From assembly GCF_016125515.1 (NCBI RefSeq), contig NZ_WGLO01000008.1:62001-126000 (forward strand): a stretch of DNA of 64,000 nt. Reading direction: 5' to 3'. This document shows positions 1-8,631 of this stretch, in pieces. Every line of letters starts with the position of its first letter. Position 1 is the first letter of the stretch. This DNA is from Hyphomonas sp. Lineage in GTDB: Bacteria > Pseudomonadota > Alphaproteobacteria > Caulobacterales > Hyphomonadaceae. The notes below the pieces were generated by a model, which searched no databases, was not told where the DNA came from, and was given only the letters and a program-made list of their open reading frames with translations. The position numbers and the translations under genes are program-made.

Positions 1-139
1 CCTTCAGCTCCGCAAGCGACAGCCGCTCGGCCACGCCCATGTACTTGCGCACCTCGACCTTCACGCCCTTGGACTCGAGCAGCTCCAGCCCCTTCTTGGA
101 CGACCCGCAACCGGGATTGTGGATGAGGACATAGGCCAT
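1..139 (-). CDS. ArsC/Spx-like thioredoxin-fold protein, 5' fragment
   Basis: Forty-six codons are visible before the window edge; the stop is outside. The N-terminus carries a single cysteine (Cys11) in an N-P-G-C-G-S-S-K context right after the first beta strand. That is the nucleophile position of the arsenate reductase ArsC/Spx/YffB thioredoxin-fold family. The following residues (KGLELLESKGVKVEVRKYM) fit helix 1 and strand 2 of that fold. The ATG at 139 is preceded by a clear AGGAG ribosome site. ArsC-family enzymes reduce arsenate with glutathione or glutaredoxin, but many chromosomal members have other or unknown roles. No ars operon genes are visible, so arsenate reduction is only a family-level guess. 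Confidence 0.75.
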   Translation of the reverse strand, partial: MAYVLIHNPGCGSSKKGLELLESKGVKVEVRKYMGVAERLSLAELK

Positions 140-227
140 GGCGCGCTCCTGAAGTTACTGACGGGTATTTAAGCCATCGACGTGACGCGCCAACCCCTCT
201 CCCGTCTGTCGGGGGGCCGGGCCTACC

Positions 228-1109
228 CTACCTCGCCATCGCCTTGATCGCGTCGTCCATCGCCACGGTCCGGCGCGCTTCGTCGAGGTGGAGGAGTTCG
301 GTCATCTTGCCATTGACCTTCAGCACGCCCTTTCCGGCATTCGCCGGGTCGGCAAACGCCTCGATCACGGCTTTCGCCTGCTCCACGTCATGCGGGCTCG
401 GCGCGAAGATGCGGTTACACTCTTCAAGCTGCGAGGGGTGGATTAGCGTCTTGCCGTCGAAGCCGAGATCGCGGCCCTGCTCGCATTCCTCGCGGAAGCC
501 GTCCTCGTTCTTGATATCATTGTACACGCCGTCGATGGCGACGACGCCATAGGCGCGCGCTGCGGCCATGGTCAGCTGCAGCGCCGTCTGGAAGGCGAGC
601 CGGTCCGGGGTCATCCGGGCACGGTATTCTTTCGCCAGGTCATTGGTGCCCATCACGAAAGTCGTCAGGTGCGAGCCGATCTTCGCCGCCGCGATTTCCT
701 TGATGTTGAGAATGGCCAGCGGCATCTCGATCATCACCCAGAGCGCAAAATCGGGGGCGGCCCCCGCTTTCTTCAGCGCCGCGTCGAGGCGCTCGATGTC
801 GCGCGCACTGGTCACCTTCGGCGCCAGCACCGCATCCGCGCCGGCCGCCACCGCCATCTCGAGGTCGCCATGGCCCCATTCCGTGTCCAGTCCGTTCATC
901 CGCACGACCAGCTCGCGCTTGCCATAGCCGCCGGCCTTCAGCGCCGCCGCAATCGCTGCGCGCGCGTCCAGTTTGGCCTCAGGTGCGACGGCGTCCTCGA
1001 GGTCGAGAATCAGCGTGTCGGCAGGCAGGTCGCGGGCCTTTTCGAGTGCGCGGGCATTGGCGCCGGGCATGTACAGGCAGGAACGGCGCGGACGGTGAGC
1101 GGTGGACAT
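228..1109 (-). CDS. HpcH/HpaI aldolase / CitE-like CoA-ester lyase
   Basis: A 293-residue protein of the citrate lyase beta-subunit (CitE)/malyl-CoA lyase superfamily, a TIM-barrel enzyme that cleaves or hydrolyses beta-hydroxyacyl-CoA esters with Mg2+. The family start RSCLYMPGANARALEKA is present at residues 9-25, followed by the acidic metal-binding segment DTLILDLEDAV. Later come the MIEMPLAILN strand with its conserved Glu, and GTNDLAKEY near residue 155. The length matches stand-alone CitE-like proteins such as malyl-CoA lyase or (S)-malyl-CoA thioesterase, and no citrate lyase alpha or gamma genes are nearby. The substrate is therefore likely a C4-C6 hydroxyacyl-CoA, not citrate. The start is supported by an AGGGG element upstream. 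The monocistronic setting gives no further hint. Confidence 0.85.
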   Translation of the reverse strand: MSTAHRPRRSCLYMPGANARALEKARDLPADTLILDLEDAVAPEAKLDARAAIAAALKAGGYGKRELVVRMNGLDTEWGHGDLEMAVAAGADAVLAPKVTSARDIERLDAALKKAGAAPDFALWVMIEMPLAILNIKEIAAAKIGSHLTTFVMGTNDLAKEYRARMTPDRLAFQTALQLTMAAARAYGVVAIDGVYNDIKNEDGFREECEQGRDLGFDGKTLIHPSQLEECNRIFAPSPHDVEQAKAVIEAFADPANAGKGVLKVNGKMTELLHLDEARRTVAMDDAIKAMAR

Positions 1110-1153
1110 AGGCGGCTGACCCCTTAGAGCTGTGGCTGGTTTTCAAGGGAGCG

Positions 1154-1639
1154 ATGCCCCGCATGCGCGGTGATGTCCAGATCAGGCGAGCAAACCCGGC
1201 AGATTTCGGCGCGCTGGGCCAGGTGCTGCACGACGCTGTACGCGAGGCCGCGACCGCTTATTCCGAAGCGCAGCGCGCCGCATGGTCGCCTGCCCCGCGC
1301 GAGGGCGCCGACTGGACTGCGCGACTGGGTTCGCAGCGGGTCTGGATGGCGGCGGCAGAAGGGAGCCCCCTTGGCTTTCTGACCCTGACACAGGAAGGAG
1401 AAGTTGACCTTGCCTTCATCCGTGCCGAAGCACAGGGACGAGGCCTGTTCCGACAACTTTATACAGCGCTGGAGGCCGAAGCCGCGCTGCGCGGCCACAA
1501 CCGGCTCTGGACCCATGCGAGCCTGCATGCGAAGTCGCCCTTCGAAGCCATGGGCTTTGCGGTCGTCGCGCCGGAAACGGTAAGCCTTGGCGGCGAGACC
1601 TTCCAACGCTTCCACATGGAGAAATTCCTCAATGGCTGA
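1154..1639 (+). CDS. GNAT-family N-acetyltransferase
   Basis: A 161-residue protein with the GNAT fold, which transfers an acetyl group from acetyl-CoA to an amine. The N-terminal strand VQIRRANPADFGALGQVLHDAV is typical (beta1-alpha1). The VDLAFIRAEAQGRGLFRQLYTALEAEA segment near residues 88-114 is the acetyl-CoA-binding motif A (Q-G-R-G-L). The C-terminal H-x-S-x-x-A-K-S-P-F-E-A-M-G-F is the usual motif B. ATG 1154 has AAGGGAG three bases upstream; ATG 1163 is a possible alternative start with better spacing. The stop overlaps the start of the following serine hydrolase by 8 nt, so the two are probably cotranscribed. The substrate is unknown. Confidence 0.85.
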   Translation: MPRMRGDVQIRRANPADFGALGQVLHDAVREAATAYSEAQRAAWSPAPREGADWTARLGSQRVWMAAAEGSPLGFLTLTQEGEVDLAFIRAEAQGRGLFRQLYTALEAEAALRGHNRLWTHASLHAKSPFEAMGFAVVAPETVSLGGETFQRFHMEKFLNG

Positions 1640-2765
1640 CATCGCCCCCTTCCCCCTTTCCGGCTTTGTCGCGCCCGGTTTCGAGCCGGTCGAGGAGGCC
1701 TTCGCCGAGAACTTTGCGCACGGGGATGAACAGGGCGCGGGCTTTGCCGTCATCCTCGACGGCGAAGTCGTCGTCGATCTCAATGGCGGCTGGGCCGACC
1801 GGGCCGGCACCCGGCCCTGGGACGCGCGCACCCTCGTGCCGGTCTATTCCACCAGCAAGGGCATCTCCGCTCTCGTGCTGGCGATGGCAACCGAGGCACT
1901 GCCGGCCGGGTATGAAACGCCGGTCGCGGAAGTCTGGCCGGAATTCGCCGCGGCCGGAAAAGGCGCGGTCACGATCGGCGAAGTGGCCAGCCATCAGGCC
2001 GGCCTGCCGGGCTTTGCCGAGGAGATCGACCCCGCCCTCTGGCTCGACCCGCCTGCCTGTGCCGGTGCCCTCGCCGAGCTCGCCCCGATGTGGCCGCCCG
2101 GCAGCGCGCACGGCTACCATCCGCTGACCTGGGGCTATCTCGTCGGCGAGATCGTCGCCCGGATCACCGGGCGCACGCTCGGCACGATCCTGCGCGAAGA
2201 CATCTGCGCGCCGCTCGGCATCGACTTCCAGATCGGCCTGCCCGAAGCCGACCATGCCCGCGTGGCAGAGATCCTCCGTCCGAAGGCGCTCGCCGATCTC
2301 GGCGAGATCACACCCGCCCGCCGCGCGGCCTTCGTGTCGAAATGGTCCGCGCCCGACCGGGGCGGCGCCATCTGGCGCGAGATCGAGATTCCCTCCGCCA
2401 ACGGACATGGCACCGCCTCGGCGGCTGCCACCCTCTACAATGCCTATGCTCATGTCGGCTTGATCGGCGGCAAGCGCCTGATGCGTCCCGCCACTTTCGA
2501 GACCCTCATCACACCCCGCGTGGACGGGCCGGACCTCGTGCTCCCGCTGACCACACGCTTCGGCGCCGGCATCATGCACAACAGCTACAAGTCCTTCGGC
2601 CCGTTCGAGGACGGGCTCGGCCATTGCGGCTGGGGCGGCTCGCTGGCGATTGCTTCGCCGTCGCGCGGCCTAACCTGCGCCTATGTGATGAACCGGCAGT
2701 CGAACATCCTTGTCGGGGACCCGCGCGCCGTGCGCCTGGTGGAGACTGTGGCAGGGTGCCTCTGA
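1632..2765 (+). CDS. Beta-lactamase-family serine hydrolase (class C/EstB-like)
   Basis: A 377-residue protein of the class C beta-lactamase/EstB esterase superfamily. The nucleophile motif S-x-x-K is seen as STSK in PVYSTSKGISAL (about residues 72-83). A tyrosine-containing second motif occurs in GYHPLTWGYLVGEI. The C-terminal HCGWGGSLAIA provides the H-x-G element that replaces K-T-G in esterase-like members. No signal peptide is evident, so it is likely a cytoplasmic esterase or amidase and not a resistance beta-lactamase. ATG 1632 sits inside the end of the upstream GNAT gene (8-nt overlap), so expression is likely translationally coupled. A LysE-type exporter starts 2 nt after its stop, giving a three-gene operon of unknown physiological role. 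Confidence 0.85.
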   Translation: MADIAPFPLSGFVAPGFEPVEEAFAENFAHGDEQGAGFAVILDGEVVVDLNGGWADRAGTRPWDARTLVPVYSTSKGISALVLAMATEALPAGYETPVAEVWPEFAAAGKGAVTIGEVASHQAGLPGFAEEIDPALWLDPPACAGALAELAPMWPPGSAHGYHPLTWGYLVGEIVARITGRTLGTILREDICAPLGIDFQIGLPEADHARVAEILRPKALADLGEITPARRAAFVSKWSAPDRGGAIWREIEIPSANGHGTASAAATLYNAYAHVGLIGGKRLMRPATFETLITPRVDGPDLVLPLTTRFGAGIMHNSYKSFGPFEDGLGHCGWGGSLAIASPSRGLTCAYVMNRQSNILVGDPRAVRLVETVAGCL

Positions 2766-2767
2766 GC

Positions 2768-3385
2768 ATGCTCGCAAGCATCGACTGGGTCGGCTTCATG
2801 TTTGCGATGGTCGTGGTCGAGCTGACGCCCGGCCCGAACATGGGCTGGCTGGCGGCTCTGTCGATGCGCGAGGGCCGCAAGGCCGGCTTTGCCGCCGTCG
2901 CCGGCATCACACTCGGCCTCAGCCTCCAGCTGCTCGCCGCGATCACTGGCCTCGCCGCCCTCGTAGCCGCCGCCCCGTCCGTCTTCACCCTGCTCCACTG
3001 GGCGGGCGTCGCCTTCATGCTCTACCTCGCCTGTGAAGCCTTCATGGACGGTCGCTCGGCCGTGCCAGCCAACATGGACGCCGCGCGCGGCTTCGTGCGC
3101 GGGGTGATCGCCAATGTGCTGAACCCCAAGGCGCTCGTCTTCTATGTGCTGCTGATCGGCCAGTTCATTGATGCCTCCGACGGGCCGGTCTGGCTGCAAA
3201 GTCTCATCCTGGGACTGATCCACTTAACCATCGCCGCGACCGTTCACATCTTCATCGTGCTGCTGGCCGATTCGCTGGGTGCGCGGCTGGAAACCTGGCG
3301 CACCTCGCTGGCCGCGCGCCTCTTATTTGCGGGCCTTCTGACGGGAATCGCGATCTGGATCGCGCTGACCCCGATGCGCGTGTGA
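2768..3385 (+). CDS. LysE/RhtB-family transporter
   Basis: A 205-residue membrane protein with about six hydrophobic segments. The family signature near the N-terminus is VELTPGPNMGWLAALSMREGRKAGFAAVAGITLG, containing the P-G-P-N motif of LysE/RhtB amino-acid and metabolite exporters. A mid-protein FVRGVIANVLNPKALVFYV matches the conserved N-P-K-A motif. It begins 2 nt after the serine hydrolase stop and ends just before a strong intrinsic terminator, so it closes the GNAT-hydrolase-exporter operon. The exported substrate cannot be told from sequence. Confidence 0.88.
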   Translation: MLASIDWVGFMFAMVVVELTPGPNMGWLAALSMREGRKAGFAAVAGITLGLSLQLLAAITGLAALVAAAPSVFTLLHWAGVAFMLYLACEAFMDGRSAVPANMDAARGFVRGVIANVLNPKALVFYVLLIGQFIDASDGPVWLQSLILGLIHLTIAATVHIFIVLLADSLGARLETWRTSLAARLLFAGLLTGIAIWIALTPMRV

Positions 3386-3451
3386 GGCGAACTGGCACGC
3401 GCCTTGCTCCGTAACACCCGAATCGGAAGCCCATCTGACTCAAGAGACTTC

Positions 3452-3483
3452 GCGGCGGCGCCTTCGGGAGCCGCCGCTTTTTT
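3452..3483 (+). terminator. Rho-independent terminator
   Basis: A seven-base GCGGCGG stem pairs with CCGCCGC across a GCGCCTTCGGGAG region and is followed by a run of six T. It lies 67 nt after the LysE-family stop and just before the 3' end of the convergent rarD gene. The T tract is on the + strand only, so it serves the rightward operon. Confidence 0.85.
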
Positions 3484-3489
3484 GACTCG

Positions 3490-4401
3490 TCAGGCCGGCC
3501 GTGCGGTCCGCGCCAGGCGCCGGGCCTTGGCCTCGCCCATCAGGCTGTCGGCCGTGAACACGACCAGCGCCGTCCAGATGAACCCGAACGCCACAGCATG
3601 CACCGGGCTGAACGGTTCGCGGAACACGAACAGCGCGATCAGGAATTGGATCGTCGGCCCGATGTATTGCATCATGCCGACGGTCGAGAGCTTCAGCCGC
3701 TTGGCCGCCAGCGCGAACAGAATCAGCGGGAAGGCCGTGATCGGACCTGCCGCCATAAGCAGGGCAACATCCCAGCCGCCCTCCCCCATCCAGCGTCCGC
3801 CGGGCTGCGTCTTTGCAAACCAGACCAACCAGCCGAGTGCCAGCGGCACCAGCACGACAACCTCGACCAGGAAACCGGCCCGGCTGTCGATGGCCACCTT
3901 CTTGCGGATCACCGAGTAGAAGGCGAACGTCACGCACAGCGCAAGTGCCACCCAGGGCACATGCCCGAAGGCGAACGCCATGACGCACACCCCCACGGTC
4001 GCAATCGCCACCGCCGCCCATTGCGCCGGGCGCAGCTTTTCCGAAAAAATCAGCATGCCGAACAACACGTTGACCAACGGGTTGATGTAATAGCCGAGCG
4101 AGGCCTCCATCGCGTGGTCGGCGTTCACGGCCCAGATGTACGTCGCCCAGTTGGCGCCGATCAGCACGCCCGACAGGGCCAGCCATTTCAGGTTCGCGGG
4201 CTTGAACGCCGCTTTCACGTCCCGCCAGTTGGCCGCCAGCGCGATCAGCACGATGGCGGTCGGCACCGACCAGATCACCCGTTGGGCCAGCAGCTCGAAC
4301 GCGCCGACATGTTTCATCGCGCGGATGTACAAAGGCAGGCTGCCCCAGATCAGGTAGCAGCCGAGAGCGGCAGGAAATCCGAGGCGGAGCGCAGCGTTCA
4401 T
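3490..4401 (-). CDS. rarD: EamA-family transporter RarD
   Basis: A 303-residue inner-membrane protein with about ten hydrophobic segments (two EamA repeats). The start MNAALRLGFPAALGCYLIWGSLPLYIRAMKH shows the RarD-type signature G-x-x-x-Y-x-I-W-G-x-x-P-x-Y. Later, FSEKLRPAQWAAVAIATVGV matches the conserved end of the first repeat. The segment LSTVGMMQYIGPTIQFLIALFVFREPF is the family hallmark of the second repeat. RarD proteins are drug/metabolite-transporter superfamily members, historically linked to chloramphenicol sensitivity; the physiological substrate is unknown. I chose ATG 4401 because the conserved first helix begins there; an in-frame extension upstream is not conserved-looking. 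Confidence 0.88.
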   Translation of the reverse strand: MNAALRLGFPAALGCYLIWGSLPLYIRAMKHVGAFELLAQRVIWSVPTAIVLIALAANWRDVKAAFKPANLKWLALSGVLIGANWATYIWAVNADHAMEASLGYYINPLVNVLFGMLIFSEKLRPAQWAAVAIATVGVCVMAFAFGHVPWVALALCVTFAFYSVIRKKVAIDSRAGFLVEVVVLVPLALGWLVWFAKTQPGGRWMGEGGWDVALLMAAGPITAFPLILFALAAKRLKLSTVGMMQYIGPTIQFLIALFVFREPFSPVHAVAFGFIWTALVVFTADSLMGEAKARRLARTARPA

Positions 4402-4521
4402 CGACGGTCCTATAGGCCTGTGCCCAAAGCCGCGCCACCCGGATTTTGTGGTCCGCCCCGGACTGGCCAAGCCGCCCCCGGACGGCTAGGTCTCAAGGGT
4501 CAGCCGATCAGGAATCACGCC

Positions 4522-5799
4522 ATGCTCCGAACCCTCCTTGCCGCCGCCAGCCTGCTGGCTGTCAGTGCCGCCGCCTCCGCCGAAACCCTGCTCCTGTCGG
4601 GCGGCCATGTCGTCGATGTCGAGCGCGGCGTGGTGATGAAGGACCACGACGTGCTGGTCGAGGACGGGCAGATCAAGGCGGTCGGCCGGACGGGCACGCT
4701 CGGCGCCTCGGGCGCCACGAAGATCGACATGGCCGGCGCCTGGCTGCTGCCCGGCCTGTCGGACAGCCACGTCCACCTCACGAACCGCGCCGACCTGCAC
4801 GGCTTCCGCCGCCTCACCGTCTCCACCCCCGCCGCCGCCATTTCCGGCGTCGCCAATGCGGAGAAGACCCTGCGCGCCGGCTTCACCACCGTGCGCAATC
4901 TCGGCGCGCCGGGCTTCACCGATGTGGACCTGAAGCATGCCATCGACAGCGGCGAGGTTCCGGGCCCGCGCATCATCCCGGCAGGCCAGTCCATCGGCAT
5001 CACCGGCGGGCATTGCGACTCTAACCTGCTTCCCTATGAAGACCATTCGGTCGGCGGCGGCGTCGCTGATGGTCCGTGGGCGGTGCGCCAGAAGGTGCGC
5101 GAGAACAAGAAATACGGCGCAGAGGTCATCAAGTTCTGCGGCACCGGCGGCGTCCTCTCGAAAGGCACCACGATTGGCGCGCAGCAATTCACGCTGGAAG
5201 AGATGCAGGCCATCGTCAGCGAGGCGCATGAGCTGGGCCTCAAGGTGGCCGTTCACGCCCACGGCGCCAAGGGTATCGCGACCGCCATCGAGGCCGGCGT
5301 CGACTCGGTCGAGCATGCCAGCCTGATCTCCGACCAGAGCCTGAAGGACGCCATCAAGAAGGGCATCTTCCTGTCGATGGACATTTATGTTTCGGACTTC
5401 ATCCTCAGCGAAGGCGAAGCGGCCGGCATCCTTCCGGAATCGCTCGAGAAGGAAAAGACCGTCGGCAAGGCTCAGCGTGAACGCTTCCAGGCGGCCGTGA
5501 AGGCCGGCGCGAAGATCGCCTTCGGCACCGATGCCGGCGTCTACACGCACGGGGTCAACGCCCGCCAGTTTGCCTACATGGTCCAATGGGGCATGACGCC
5601 CGCCGAGGCGATCCGCGCCGCGACCCTCGGCAATGCCGAACTGTTCGGCCTCAAGGACGAAATCGGCAGCCTGACGGCCGGCAAACGCGCTGACATCATC
5701 GCCGTCGACGGTGATCCGCTGGCGGACGTTCGCCAGCTGGAAGACGTCGACTTCGTCATGAAGGACGGCGCTGTCTTCTTTAACGGGCTGGGCGAGTAG
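4522..5799 (+). CDS. Secreted metal-dependent amidohydrolase (imidazolonepropionase/Xaa-Pro dipeptidase type)
   Basis: A 425-residue protein with an N-terminal signal peptide (MLRTLLAAASLLAVSAAASA), so it is probably periplasmic. It belongs to the amidohydrolase TIM-barrel superfamily. The metal-site residues are all visible: SHVHL (His83, His85), the lysine in EVIKFCGTGG that would be carbamylated, His in VAVHAHGAKG, His in DSVEHASLI, and Asp in IAFGTDAGVYTHG. The C-terminal GSLTAGKRADIIAVDGDPLADV strand closes the composite beta-sandwich. Similar proteins hydrolyse Xaa-Pro or Xaa-Arg dipeptides and prolyl amides. It is transcribed alone between RarD and a bidirectional terminator. Confidence 0.88.
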   Translation: MLRTLLAAASLLAVSAAASAETLLLSGGHVVDVERGVVMKDHDVLVEDGQIKAVGRTGTLGASGATKIDMAGAWLLPGLSDSHVHLTNRADLHGFRRLTVSTPAAAISGVANAEKTLRAGFTTVRNLGAPGFTDVDLKHAIDSGEVPGPRIIPAGQSIGITGGHCDSNLLPYEDHSVGGGVADGPWAVRQKVRENKKYGAEVIKFCGTGGVLSKGTTIGAQQFTLEEMQAIVSEAHELGLKVAVHAHGAKGIATAIEAGVDSVEHASLISDQSLKDAIKKGIFLSMDIYVSDFILSEGEAAGILPESLEKEKTVGKAQRERFQAAVKAGAKIAFGTDAGVYTHGVNARQFAYMVQWGMTPAEAIRAATLGNAELFGLKDEIGSLTAGKRADIIAVDGDPLADVRQLEDVDFVMKDGAVFFNGLGE

Positions 5800-5830
5800 C
5801 CCCTCCCCGCCGCCTGCACTGCCCACAAAC

Positions 5831-5860
5831 AAAAAAGGCCGCCCCGACGGGCGGCCTTTT
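5831..5860. terminator. Bidirectional intrinsic terminator
   Basis: A six-A run precedes a GGCCGCC/GGCGGCC stem with a six-base loop, and TTTT follows it. The symmetry provides a U tract on either strand. It sits between the convergent amidohydrolase (+) and TonB-dependent receptor (-) genes. A second GC hairpin without a T tract (GGCCCGG-CAAG-CCGGGCC, 5890-5907) lies closer to the receptor gene. Confidence 0.88.
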
Positions 5861-5923
5861 CCAGTCTGAACACCCCCCGGTGCCCCGACGGCCCGGCAAG
5901 CCGGGCCGCTTCAGACCTTCTGA

Positions 5924-8428
5924 TTATCCGATCTTGTAATTGAACCGGACGCCGATGACGCGCGGTGCGCCGACATAGGTGTAGTAGCTGCGCGTGTTGA
6001 CGTCGCCGCCATCATCGTCTGTCAGCACCTGGTTGAACAGCGGCGTGGATACAACTCCGGTCTCGTAATACTCATCAAGCAGGTTATTAACGAACAGTGT
6101 CGCCGACCACTTGCCCGTGTCGTACACCGCCGACGCGTTGGCCACGCCGTAGCTGTCCAGCGTGATGCCGCCGCCCCGGCCGCCGGTGCGCGTCAGCACA
6201 TCGCCCTGCCAGGCATAGCCGCCGTTGAAGGTCAGTGTACGCCCGTCCGCGAGATCGTGGACATAGGAACCGAAGAGCGAGAACTGGTCTTCCGGCGAAC
6301 CCGGCAGGCGGTCGCCATCCTGACCATCCAGCAGCACGGTACCGAAGCCCGGAGGCGAGATGGTGCTGACCAGGCCCGGCGCGAGCGCCGTCAGCGAAGC
6401 CTCGGTATGGCTGTAGCTGCCGCGCAGCGACAGGGCGTCGGAAACGATCCACTGGCCATTGAGTTCCACGCCTTTCGACTCGGCACCGTCCGCGTTGACG
6501 ATGATCGGGATCGACGCATTGATCGTGGCCGAAGACAGCTGCGGGTCGTTCCATTCGACATAATAGACTGCGCCATTCAGCGTGACCCGGCCATCGGCGA
6601 GCGTGGACTTGAAGCCCACCTCGTAGTTGGTCGTCGTGTCCGACAAGTACTGGCGTTCGTCACGGGTCGAGATGTCGCCCGCGTTCGGTCCATATTGCTG
6701 GCCCGGCGCAAGGGCGCAGGCGCCCTGCACGTTCGGCGCAAGCGGATCGAAGGCCGGGCAATCGCCGACACCGTTGTCGTCGCCGATCCGGTAGCCTTCC
6801 GACACGGTCAGGTAACCGAGGAAGTCCTCGGTGAACTTGTAGGACGTATTGAACTTAAAAAGCGTGCCGTTGTCAGACTGGCCGGTCTTCTCGGTGCCAT
6901 TCGGGCTGCCAGCGGCATAGTCCGCCTGCAGACTGTCCTGGAGCGAGCTGACGCCAACCGGCGCAAAGGTCGGGTCGAACAGCGGGAAGTCGACATCGTT
7001 GTACGATTCCAGATCGTACTTGTAGTAGCGCCCCCCCACCGTGACGCTCCACTTGTCGGTGATGTCATAGCCGATCTCACCGTAGAAGGCGGACTCTTCG
7101 AGTTTCGAGAAGAACTGCGAATAGTATTCGAGATCGTCCGGCCGGTTGAAGCCGGCATACGCGGCATAGCCAGGCGTGTATTCTGCCGAGTAGGACGCCG
7201 ATTCACGCTGATTGTAGAACGCGCCGACGATCCAGTTCAGCGGGCCCTCGGTCTTCGACACGAGGCGCAGTTCCTGGTTGATGCGCTCTTCCTTGCCCTT
7301 CTCATGCGTATAGGCGGTGAAGGTCGGGAAGGCTTCGTAGCTATATTCCAGCGTGATCAGCAAATCGGTCTGGTCGCGCTGTCCGTCATCATTGTACCGC
7401 GAATAGCCGGTCGCGGAGGTCAGCTCGGCAAAGCCGAGGTCGGCCACCACTTCCAGCGCGAGCAGCTGGTTGGTGATCTCGTTCGGCTCCGGCACACGCT
7501 TGGCGAGTTCATAATCGCCGGTCGGCACGGTCGGCTGCTGGCTCACGCCGCGGCGGCCGCCGATATCGGATTTCTGGAGATAATAGGTCAGCGTGCCATC
7601 GAGCCAGTCGGTCGGCTGCCAGCGCGCGGCGAGGCGGCCGGAGATGACCTCCTCGCTGTCCGCATCGCTGATGCGGTAGGTGTTGGCGGCAACGGCGGCA
7701 GGATCTGAGAAATCCGGGTCCGGATCAGACACGCCGATCTCGCGCACGACGAACGGATAATCGGTGAAGCCCGAATCGTTTTCGAAATCGAGCGAGCCAC
7801 GTACCGCGAAGTTGGACGTGATCGCCTTGTTGAAGGTGAAGCCGGTGTCATAGGACAGGCTGTCCGCCTCGGAATATTGCGAGGCCTCGAGACGCAGGTC
7901 CAGCGTGTCGCCGGCAAAGTCCGGCTTCCTGGGGATGTAGCGGATCGCGCCGCCGAGCGTGCCGGCGCCGTACAGCGTGCCTTGCGGCCCGAGCAGCACT
8001 TCGACGCGCTCAAGGTCGTTGAGCTTCAGGTCAAGGAAGACCGGGACTTCGCCGATATAGGTGGCGACCGTGCCGCCCCCGTCATTGTTGCCATCACCCG
8101 AACCGAGACCATCGGCGTTGAGGCCGCGTACGATGATCGGATTACCCTGGCGTCCGCCGCGGTCGACCACGTTGATGCCCGGCACATAGGCGAGCACATC
8201 GGCGAGTTCGTCGAAGCCTTGCTCCTCGATCTGTGCGCTGCCGACGGCGGCGATGTTCAGTGGGATATCCTGGACGCTTTCGGCGCGGCGCGTGGCGGTG
8301 ACCGTGACGGCCTCGACCCGCAATTCGCTGTCAGCGGAATCGGTGGCCTCCTGGGCGGAGGCAGACAGGGCAATAGATGATACGAGCACCGCCGCGCTGG
8401 CGGTGAGCAGAAGATTTTTGCGCGACAT
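5924..8428 (-). CDS. TonB-dependent outer-membrane receptor
   Basis: An 834-residue outer-membrane receptor. A signal peptide (about 25 residues, ending ALSASAQ) is followed by a TonB-box-like VEAVTVTA. The plug domain then spans about residues 45-180, including ESVQDIPLNIAAV, NPIIVRGLNADG and the LERVEVLLGPQGTLYG motif with GGAIRYI. The rest is a beta-barrel rich in aromatic alternation, ending VIGVRFNYKIG with a C-terminal hydrophobic strand. Such receptors import siderophores, vitamins, sugars or other large substrates using TonB/ExbB/ExbD energy; the ligand cannot be told here. This IroN/FecA-like subclass is abundant in Hyphomonadaceae and Caulobacter. It is transcribed alone and diverges from the TPR-sulfotransferase. 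Confidence 0.93.
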   Translation of the reverse strand: MSRKNLLLTASAAVLVSSIALSASAQEATDSADSELRVEAVTVTATRRAESVQDIPLNIAAVGSAQIEEQGFDELADVLAYVPGINVVDRGGRQGNPIIVRGLNADGLGSGDGNNDGGGTVATYIGEVPVFLDLKLNDLERVEVLLGPQGTLYGAGTLGGAIRYIPRKPDFAGDTLDLRLEASQYSEADSLSYDTGFTFNKAITSNFAVRGSLDFENDSGFTDYPFVVREIGVSDPDPDFSDPAAVAANTYRISDADSEEVISGRLAARWQPTDWLDGTLTYYLQKSDIGGRRGVSQQPTVPTGDYELAKRVPEPNEITNQLLALEVVADLGFAELTSATGYSRYNDDGQRDQTDLLITLEYSYEAFPTFTAYTHEKGKEERINQELRLVSKTEGPLNWIVGAFYNQRESASYSAEYTPGYAAYAGFNRPDDLEYYSQFFSKLEESAFYGEIGYDITDKWSVTVGGRYYKYDLESYNDVDFPLFDPTFAPVGVSSLQDSLQADYAAGSPNGTEKTGQSDNGTLFKFNTSYKFTEDFLGYLTVSEGYRIGDDNGVGDCPAFDPLAPNVQGACALAPGQQYGPNAGDISTRDERQYLSDTTTNYEVGFKSTLADGRVTLNGAVYYVEWNDPQLSSATINASIPIIVNADGAESKGVELNGQWIVSDALSLRGSYSHTEASLTALAPGLVSTISPPGFGTVLLDGQDGDRLPGSPEDQFSLFGSYVHDLADGRTLTFNGGYAWQGDVLTRTGGRGGGITLDSYGVANASAVYDTGKWSATLFVNNLLDEYYETGVVSTPLFNQVLTDDDGGDVNTRSYYTYVGAPRVIGVRFNYKIG

Positions 8429-8631
8429 TTTTTATTCCTTCTCGGCTACAGAACCGTCCCTCGACACGTCAATAAGGTTCGGACGCTTGCGATTGTGCAA
8501 GCGGGTGAAACGGGCCTGCTTTCATTTTGCGACGAGATGCAGCAAAAAGGGCACAGACTGACATCCATGGAACCACTTTTGGGGATGCCTTGGCCTACAC
8601 TGCCCAAAATTCAGGCGTAAACGACCCGCGG

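Noticed and set aside
3225-3232. TTAACCAT CtrA half site
   Set aside because: It is inside the LysE-family coding region and lacks the second TTAA at N7 spacing.
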